A stretch of DNA of 64,000 nucleotides, taken from NCBI GenBank assembly GCA_016223085.1, contig JACRPS010000011.1, positions 180,546-244,545 on the forward strand. Direction: 5' to 3'. Both the position numbers and the translations under genes were made by a program. Each line of letters opens with the position of its first letter. Within the stretch, counting starts at the first letter, position 1. The notes below the pieces were generated by a model, which saw only the letters and a program-made list of their open reading frames with translations, was not told where the DNA came from and did not search any database. Origin of the DNA: Chloroflexota bacterium. GTDB taxonomy: Bacteria; Chloroflexota; Anaerolineae; Aggregatilineales; Phototrophicaceae. Of this stretch, positions 55,980-61,852 are shown one piece after another.

Positions 55980-57743
55980 CTAACTTTTTCCCACCACCAC
56001 GCCGTTGGTGGCGACCTTCACCCGGCTACGGCGGTTTTCGTGGCCGAGAATCTGGCACAGAATGGCAATCGCCGTCGCGTAGGTCGGGTCAATGCCGGCG
56101 TAGCTCAGGCTGCCGGCGCCTAGATTCTGCCCCTTGCTCATCGGCGTATCGGAGGCGTAATACAGAAAGCCCAGTTCAAACGGCACGCCGTACAGGTTCA
56201 CGATCTCATTGGACGGGTGGCGCTGCGGGCGGAACGCCTCGTACACCGCCGACAGATACGGCCCGGCCTCCATCTCAACGATGGTATACCCCTCGTGGTA
56301 AAACACCCCCATGTAGCGCGGATTCTGCAAAAAGGTGCCTAACGCACTGATGGATTTCTGGTTGTCCAGCACGTTCCCGTAGCTCAGATATGGCGCGACA
56401 TCCTGCGCGGCGAAGCAGTTGTTAAACAGGTACGTGTTCTGCGAGTGTTCGTCGTGGACGACGTTGGGAATCATTACATCGCCAACACGCCCGTTTAGCG
56501 ACGCCGCCTTGCCCATTACGTACACACCCAGCAGGGCATCCACGCGCTCGGTCATGCGGCTGAGGATTTCGTAACCGGCCAATCCCAGCGGATAATCAAT
56601 ATTCAGGATGAGCGCGTCACTGCTCGCCAGACGGTCGGCGTTGATCGGGTTGCGCAGACGTGGGTCGAGCCAGTCCGGGCGCAACCTGTTGATCTCGATC
56701 ACCTGCGCCTCGATGTCAAACCCGTGCCGGCTGGGGATGCGATGGATGCCGATGGACTGCTCGTCCGCCGCCAGCGCCCGCCGCGCGCTGTCGCCCCGGT
56801 CGGCCAGATACCTGCGCAGCACGTAATACAGGAAATTGTCGAGGCTTTTCAGGCCGTCGCTGTCCCGGATGGCGTGGTATTCCGCCACCAGCTCGCCCTG
56901 GTTAAAGTTCTGAATGTATTCGATCAGATTGCGTTCTTCGCGCTGGGCGAAGCCGGTCAGCAGGTTCACCAGTGAGTGGGTGTTGCTGGACACAAAATAC
57001 ACCGGGCGGCTTTCCAGATCAACCTGGTCGCGCAGTTGCTCCTGCAGTTCCGCCCACCAGTAGGCCGTGCCACGCCGGTAATCCGCCAGCGAACCCGCCA
57101 GATTGCGCAGGCTGATGTCTTTTAAGCCCGCCGCAATTTTATTGAGCGTTTCGATAAACCGGTCGCCCCACACCACTTGCAGCCGCAGCAGATCATCCCG
57201 GCTGATCTTGAGCGTGGCGGCCAGCTTGCCCGTTTCGGCTTCGGTCAGCGCGGCGCTGCCCGCTGCCTGCTGGCCCAGAATCTGGCGGGCGACCTCGCCC
57301 CGCAGCAGCAAATGCAGTTTGTTCCATTCAATCTGGTAGGCGGTCAGCGTTGGCACGAGATCGTCAATGTCCGACCGGCTGGCGATAAACACGGCCAGCG
57401 TGTTTTTACCGTCGAAGTGGACCCGGCGGCGGCGCCCCGGCGCGGATACCCGCACCCAGTCCTGGATGGTGTAACCGGCCTCGCTGAACGACCGTTCGAC
57501 CTGCCCCAGCAGCACAAATTCCACATCCACCATCACATCCGGCAGCCGCAGCGCGGAGTACACCAGCGCGGAGATGTCTGGCTCCGGGTCGCCCGCCTTG
57601 ATATGCAGCGACGACTCCATCGCCATGTGGCTTTCCGCCAGCGTTTCAATCTGGATGGAATGGGTTGATCGCAGCAGCGAATAATACGTGCGCATGTAAA
57701 GCTGGATTTCTTCGCTGCCGGTCTTGGGAACGGTGCGGTCCAT
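55980..57743 (-). CDS. Protein of unknown function inside the molybdenum hydroxylase locus
   Basis: 587 residues, no signal or membrane segment. The first third is helical with strands (IQLYMRTYYSLLRSTHSIQ, MVDVEFVLLGQVERSFSEAG). The last third carries SDALILNIDYPLGLAGYEIL, LLGVYVMGKAASLNGRVGDVMIPNVV and YTIVEMEAGPYLSAVYEAF. The GDVMIP and VEMEAGPYLSAVYE elements resemble nucleoside phosphorylase motifs (GDxxI and MExAA), so a distant relation to that fold is possible. It may be a large family with no known role. It is four genes into the hydroxylase locus on the same strand. I do not assign a function. Confidence 0.7.
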   Translation of the reverse strand: MDRTVPKTGSEEIQLYMRTYYSLLRSTHSIQIETLAESHMAMESSLHIKAGDPEPDISALVYSALRLPDVMVDVEFVLLGQVERSFSEAGYTIQDWVRVSAPGRRRRVHFDGKNTLAVFIASRSDIDDLVPTLTAYQIEWNKLHLLLRGEVARQILGQQAAGSAALTEAETGKLAATLKISRDDLLRLQVVWGDRFIETLNKIAAGLKDISLRNLAGSLADYRRGTAYWWAELQEQLRDQVDLESRPVYFVSSNTHSLVNLLTGFAQREERNLIEYIQNFNQGELVAEYHAIRDSDGLKSLDNFLYYVLRRYLADRGDSARRALAADEQSIGIHRIPSRHGFDIEAQVIEINRLRPDWLDPRLRNPINADRLASSDALILNIDYPLGLAGYEILSRMTERVDALLGVYVMGKAASLNGRVGDVMIPNVVHDEHSQNTYLFNNCFAAQDVAPYLSYGNVLDNQKSISALGTFLQNPRYMGVFYHEGYTIVEMEAGPYLSAVYEAFRPQRHPSNEIVNLYGVPFELGFLYYASDTPMSKGQNLGAGSLSYAGIDPTYATAIAILCQILGHENRRSRVKVATNGVVVGKS

Positions 57744-57749
57744 AAACGC

Positions 57750-58115
57750 CTAACGATCCTTCATCTGGCGGTTGATCTCCCGTTGGAGTATCTTCTTGGC
57801 CTTCTGCTCGCGCACCATCCTGTCGCGCTCTTTCACCAGGTCCTTTTCCCGCACTTCACTCTTTTGCCTCGGTCGGGCCGCCGCGACCACCAGACTGGCG
57901 AACATCAGCATCACCACAAACAACACGCCCGTAATGATGAGTTCCCAGGTCGCGCGCGGATAGTTGCTGATGCTGAAGTTGATAATCCGGTTATCGCGCA
58001 GGAACTCGTACGCCGCCGGCCCCAGCGCCCAGGCCAGCACCCCCAGCGACACCGCCAGCACGAAACCGATGACCGGCCAGAAGGCCCGCGTTTTACTCTG
58101 GCTTTTATGGGACAT
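57750..58115 (-). CDS. Small two-helix membrane protein with basic coiled coil
   Basis: 121 residues with two membrane helices ([42 protein letters not shown]) and a charged C-terminal helix ([20 protein letters not shown]) that probably forms a coiled coil in the cytoplasm. I do not recognise the family. Its ATG overlaps the stop of the FAD/2Fe-2S gene by eleven bases, and it is six bases from the unknown 587-residue gene. It could be an anchor or assembly factor for the hydroxylase. Confidence 0.72.
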   Translation of the reverse strand: MSHKSQSKTRAFWPVIGFVLAVSLGVLAWALGPAAYEFLRDNRIINFSISNYPRATWELIITGVLFVVMLMFASLVVAAARPRQKSEVREKDLVKERDRMVREQKAKKILQREINRQMKDR

Positions 58116-59541
58116 GCGACACCTCGCTACTCTGTTTGACGGCGGCTTCCTTAAATGCCCGCACGATCTTGTAATAGCCGGTGCAGCGGCAGAGGTTGCC
58201 GGTGATACTTTGCTGAATCTGCTCGCGCGTCGGCTGCGGGTGTTCTTCCAGCAGCTTGGCGCCAGCCATCAAAAAGCCGGGCGTGCAGTAGCCACACTGC
58301 ACCGCGCCCTGCTCGATAAACGCTTCCTGAATCGGGTGCAGGTGGCCGTTCTCGCGCAGTCCTTCGATGGTGACAATTTCTGCCCCGTGCGCGCGCGGGG
58401 CCGGCACCATGCAGGCCATCACCGCCACGCCATCGAGGAACACCGTACACGCGCCACATTCGCCTTCGGCGCAGCCTTCCTTCGTGCCGGGCAGGCCGGC
58501 GTCCTCGCGTAAAAAGCGCAGCAGCGTTTTCTCCTGCCCGGTGGCAATACTCATCCGCTGGCCGTTCACGGTCGTCTCAATCGGCGTTCCGGCCTCATGC
58601 GCCAGCGCCTGCGGCAGCCGCGCCGTGACGCGCGCCTGGTGTTCGCCCCACAGCATGGCCGGGTTCTGCGGCCAGTGATCGCGTTCCCGACCTTCCGCCA
58701 GCGCCCGCAGCGCCCTGGATACCAGCACGCGTACCATTTCGGTGCGGTAAGCGGCTGTCGAGCGCACGTCGTCAATTGGTGTGGGCGTTGCCGCTGCCAG
58801 CCGCGCCGCGTCGCCGATGACCTGCGGTGTCAGTCGCCGTCCGATCAGGGCTTCTTCCGCTACCGGCGCGTGAATGATCGTCGGCGCGACGCTACCCAGC
58901 GTGATAGCGGCTCTCGTCACACGATCCTCATCAAAATGCAGCACAACAGCAGCATTGACAACCGAGATGGCCTGCGCCCGCCGCAAACCCAGTTTGAGGA
59001 ACATACCGCGCTCATTTTTGGCCAGCGCCGGGAACGTGATCGCCGTCAGCAGTTCGTCCGGGCGCATGACGGTGCGGCGCACGCCGGTGTAAAACTGCGC
59101 CAGCGGCACGGTGCGCTCGCCGTCCAGCGAAACCAGCGTCACTTCCGCGCCCAATGCCATCAGCGGCGTAATCGTATCATTCGCCGGGGAGGCGGTAATC
59201 AGGTTACCCGCGACCGTCCCGCGATTGCGAATCTGCGGTGCGCCCACTTCCCAGCAGGCCTGCGCCAGTGGCAGCGCACGTTCCACCAGCAGCCGGCTGC
59301 CGACCGCGTGGTTGTGTGTGACCAGCGCCCCCAGCCGAATCTGGTCGCCGCGCCGGGTGATCTCGTCCAGTCCGGGCACGCGGCTGATGTCAATCAGCAC
59401 ATCCACCCCGGGGCGGACGTGCCGTTCCAGTTCGATGATGATGTCCGTGCCACCGGCGACAATACGCGCTCGCTCGCGGTACTTCGCCAGCAGGTCCAGC
59501 GCCTCGGCGACAGTTGTAACGGTGTAGTAGTGGCTCCACAT
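58105..59541 (-). CDS. Molybdenum hydroxylase FAD subunit fused to 2Fe-2S subunit
   Basis: 478 residues. Residues 1-290 are the FAD-binding and CO_deh_flav_C subunit ([52 protein letters not shown]). Residues 318-478 are the two-domain 2Fe-2S subunit with plant-type Cys 357, 362, 365 and 377 ([14 protein letters not shown]) and the second cluster Cys 416, 419, 451 and 453 ([26 protein letters not shown]). All cluster ligands are present. In XDH the order is FeS then FAD; here it is FAD then FeS on one chain. It passes electrons from the Mo subunit at 53665-55899. Confidence 0.95.
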   Translation of the reverse strand: MWSHYYTVTTVAEALDLLAKYRERARIVAGGTDIIIELERHVRPGVDVLIDISRVPGLDEITRRGDQIRLGALVTHNHAVGSRLLVERALPLAQACWEVGAPQIRNRGTVAGNLITASPANDTITPLMALGAEVTLVSLDGERTVPLAQFYTGVRRTVMRPDELLTAITFPALAKNERGMFLKLGLRRAQAISVVNAAVVLHFDEDRVTRAAITLGSVAPTIIHAPVAEEALIGRRLTPQVIGDAARLAAATPTPIDDVRSTAAYRTEMVRVLVSRALRALAEGRERDHWPQNPAMLWGEHQARVTARLPQALAHEAGTPIETTVNGQRMSIATGQEKTLLRFLREDAGLPGTKEGCAEGECGACTVFLDGVAVMACMVPAPRAHGAEIVTIEGLRENGHLHPIQEAFIEQGAVQCGYCTPGFLMAGAKLLEEHPQPTREQIQQSITGNLCRCTGYYKIVRAFKEAAVKQSSEVSHVP

Positions 59542-59565
59542 GATGTTTGGTGTCCTGATTTTTGG

Positions 59566-59594
59566 GCAGGGGCGAACCGGCGGTTCGTCCCTGC
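59566..59594. repeat. GTAGGG-type palindrome (degenerate)
   Basis: Copy GCAGGGGCGAACCG / CGGTTCGTCCCTGC between the phosphoesterase and FAD/2Fe-2S genes. Confidence 0.8.
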
Positions 59595-59701
59595 CTGATC
59601 GTTCAAGGTCTTGGGGACAACTCTATTTTAACATATGGCGACGATTCACCCCAACATTCAGTAGCGGAGTTGGCTGCATCGGCGGATTAAAACGGGGCGT
59701 T

Positions 59702-60319
59702 TCAGGATTGGACGGGGTCAATCTCAAGAACAGTAACCGGGTTAACATTTATGATTTGGGTACCGTTGCGGTCGGTGCGGGTGACGGTGCGGCGGTCGTA
59801 GGTATGCACGTGGCCGTGCAGCATATAGCGGGGGCGATACCAGTCCACAAAGTTCAGCAGCGCCTTAAAACCCCGGTGTGGCGGGTCGTCGGCGTCGTGG
59901 ATACCCAGCGGCGGTGAGTGTGTTACCAGCACGTCCACACTGTACCCCTGCCGCCATCGGCGCAGCCGCATCCCAATGCCAGCGTTGAGCACCAGCCGCC
60001 CCATCTGGCTTTCGGTGTACTGAATCGGACTGTCACTGTAGCGCGGCGACCCTTCCAGGCCGAAGAACGTCAGGCCGCCATAGTCGACCAGCCGGTTGTG
60101 AAGGTCTTCGCCGCCGGGCGGGTACTCGGCGTAACTTTCGTCATGGTTGCCGCGCACGTACAGCAGCGGCACGTTCAGCACCGAAGTGATAAACTCCAGA
60201 TACACTGAGGGCAAATCGCCGCAGCTCACAATCAGTTCGATATCACCGTACTGCCGCCGCAGGTTAACTGCGCTTTCCATCTGCGGCATGACGGTATCGC
60301 TCACGCAAAGGATTTTCAA
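59702..60319 (-). CDS. Metallophosphoesterase
   Basis: 205 residues of the calcineurin-like fold. Metal motifs are CGDLPSVYLEF (GD), RGNHDESYAEYPPG (GNHD), VTHSPPLGIHDADD (H) and HGHVHTYDRRTV (GHxH). The first motif, normally DxH, reads SDTVMP, so its His is absent. That may alter one metal site or reflect a subfamily. Substrate unknown. The start is TTG 60319 with AGGG six bases upstream. It lies between the FAD/2Fe-2S gene and the selenoprotein gene on the same strand. Confidence 0.88.
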   Translation of the reverse strand: MKILCVSDTVMPQMESAVNLRRQYGDIELIVSCGDLPSVYLEFITSVLNVPLLYVRGNHDESYAEYPPGGEDLHNRLVDYGGLTFFGLEGSPRYSDSPIQYTESQMGRLVLNAGIGMRLRRWRQGYSVDVLVTHSPPLGIHDADDPPHRGFKALLNFVDWYRPRYMLHGHVHTYDRRTVTRTDRNGTQIINVNPVTVLEIDPVQS

Positions 60320-60361
60320 CGTAAACCCTGCAATAATCGATTCGATAAAGTGACTTAGTAT

Positions 60362-60433
60362 CTATCCATAAACCCCTCGTAGGGGCACGGCATGCCGTGC
60401 CCCTACCGACAGCTAAAAGAGGTTTACGGATAG
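60362..60433. repeat. Outer inverted repeat around a palindrome after the selenoprotein gene
   Basis: CTATCCATAAACC (60362-60374) and GGTTTACGGATAG (60421-60433) are 13-base inverted repeats with one mismatch. They flank the perfect palindrome at 60379-60406. The nested structure would fold as a long hairpin a few bases after the stop of the 60438-61019 gene. Confidence 0.75.
60379..60406. repeat. GTAGGG-type palindrome, perfect, nested
   Basis: Arms GTAGGGGCACGGCA / TGCCGTGCCCCTAC, identical to 45806-45833 and 63882-63909. Confidence 0.93.
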
Positions 60434-60437
60434 GTTC

Positions 60438-61019
60438 TTAACTATAATCCTCTTTGCCCGCGGTCCAGTAATCCTCTAATGTCACCCCCAGTCCATCTGC
60501 CAGACGATTGACGTAGGCGTAATAGGCGGTGATCTGCGCGATGTCAAGTATCGCCCGGTCGCTAAAGCCGGCGGCGCGCAATGTTTCCACATCAGCGCGA
60601 ACCACCTCAGCCGGCGCGAGCGTCAGTTTGGCCACGTAATCCAGCATGGCCCGGTCTGGCGGAGACAACGGCGCTTGCGTGTAATCCTGTTCAAGCTGCG
60701 CGACCAGCGCGTTGTCCTTCGTCAACTGACGAAGATTCCGGGCATGGTGCTTGAGTCAGTAGACGCAGCGGTTAATGGCGGACACCACGACAGCGATCAT
60801 CTCCCGCTGCGGGCGCGTCAGCAGCGATTTGCCGTACATCAGCGTTTTATAAAGCTGCTGATGGTCGAGCATGGACTGGGGGTGCAGGCTGTGCACCTTC
60901 ATGATGTGGTCAACGTTGCCGCTGCGGCGGTCGCCACACTTTTCATAGGCAGCGGCTACGTCGCCGGTCGCATCCGCCTCATCTATCGTTTCAATCCATG
61001 CTGTCGGCTGTTCGCTCAT
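60438..61019 (-). CDS. AhpD-like peroxidase-related selenoprotein (CxxU), TGA read as selenocysteine
   Basis: One 193-residue protein interrupted only by an in-frame TGA at 60758-60756 (codon 88). The parts before (TAWIETIDEADATGDVAAAY) and after (DNALVAQLEQDYTQAPLSP, FSDRAILDIAQITAYYAYVN) are the N- and C-terminal halves of the peroxidase-related AhpD/carboxymuconolactone decarboxylase family. The family motif E-x11-C-x2-C-x3-H reads E73, C85 (NRCVY), TGA at 88, H92 (LKHH), so TGA falls exactly on the resolving Cys. A SECIS-like hairpin is at 60717-60734. The enzyme should reduce peroxides through a Cys-Sec pair, though the reductant is unknown. Its ATG overlaps the xdhC stop (61016-61019). 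A plain nonsense mutation is the alternative but less likely. Confidence 0.85.
60717..60734 (-). promoter_or_regulatory. Candidate bacterial SECIS element
   Basis: In the mRNA CTTCGTC and GACGAAG pair over 7 bp around the loop AGTT. The apical loop starts 29 bases after the UGA, within the 16-37 range reported for bacterial SECIS elements. A G occupies the second loop position, as the consensus asks. Confidence 0.75.
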
Positions 61020-61852
61020 TCGTCATCATCGCTGGTGGTGATTTCGCCCATCCAGGCCATCGGTTCGCCCGTGCCACCGCGCCGCACCATGATGATCTGC
61101 GCCATGATACTGATAGCAATTTCCTGCGGTGTTTCGGCGTTCAGTTCCAGCCCAATCGGCGCGAACACCCGGCCAAGCTGCTCGTCGGTCAGGCCGCGTT
61201 CGTCCTTCAATGCCTTCACCGTCAGCGCCCAGCGGCGGCGGCTGCCGATCAACCCGATGTACGCCGCTTCGGTGGTCAGCAGCGCCGGAATCAGGTCCAC
61301 ATCCACCGGCAGGCCGCGCGTCACGGCAGCGATATACGTATGCGGTGTGATCTCGATACACTCCGGGATTTTGCTGGGCTTACAGACCACATAGCCATCC
61401 ATACCTGGCAGGTACTCAGGATTGCAGTAATCCTCACGGTCGTCGGAGATAATCACGCGGTAGCCGGCCCACTTGCCCAGTTCCGCCAGCGCCCTGCCGA
61501 CGTGCCCGACACCGATCACGACCAGCACCGGCGCGAGGCCGACCGACTCGATAAACACCTGGATTGTCCCGCCGCATACGCCGGGATCGCCCGCGCCGAT
61601 GTCGTTCAGGGTGTAACTCTTTAAACGTGTCTGGCCGTCGCGCAACGCCGCCAGCGCCTCCTGAATCACCATTGACTCCAGCTTGCCGCCACCGACGGTG
61701 CCAACAATCGAACCATCGGCGCGCACCAGCATCTTGCTGCCCTCGTGGCGCGGCACCGACCCCTGCACGCTGATGACCGTCGCCAGCGCGGCGGGGTCGC
61801 CTTTGGCCTGGACTTCGACGAGAGCCTGAAATACGGCTCGATCTTCACTCAT
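61016..61852 (-). CDS. xdhC: XdhC/CoxI-family molybdenum hydroxylase maturation factor
   Basis: 278 residues. The N-terminal XdhC-CoxI domain (ALATVISVQGSVPRHEGSKMLV, GTVGGGKLESMVIQEA, GVCGGTIQVFIESVG) is followed by a Rossmann domain (VLVVIGVGHVGRALAELGKW, IISDDREDYCNPEYLPG, YIGLIGSRRRW). XdhC binds and sulfurates the Mo cofactor and delivers it to xanthine dehydrogenase-type enzymes. Here it probably serves the hydroxylase at 53665-59541. Its start overlaps the membrane-protein stop (TAATG at 61850-61854), and its stop overlaps the selenoprotein start. Confidence 0.94.
   Translation of the reverse strand: MSEDRAVFQALVEVQAKGDPAALATVISVQGSVPRHEGSKMLVRADGSIVGTVGGGKLESMVIQEALAALRDGQTRLKSYTLNDIGAGDPGVCGGTIQVFIESVGLAPVLVVIGVGHVGRALAELGKWAGYRVIISDDREDYCNPEYLPGMDGYVVCKPSKIPECIEITPHTYIAAVTRGLPVDVDLIPALLTTEAAYIGLIGSRRRWALTVKALKDERGLTDEQLGRVFAPIGLELNAETPQEIAISIMAQIIMVRRGGTGEPMAWMGEITTSDDDE

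Noticed and set aside
60438..60725. Stand-alone 95-residue gene with TTG start
   Set aside because: It is the C-terminal half of the AhpD-like protein in the same frame as 60756-61019, and its supposed start codon lies in the SECIS-like hairpin.
60756..61019. AhpD-like gene as a plain pseudogene with a nonsense mutation
   Set aside because: Considered seriously, but the stop is TGA, falls exactly on the resolving Cys, is followed by a SECIS-like hairpin at the right distance, and the downstream half is intact.
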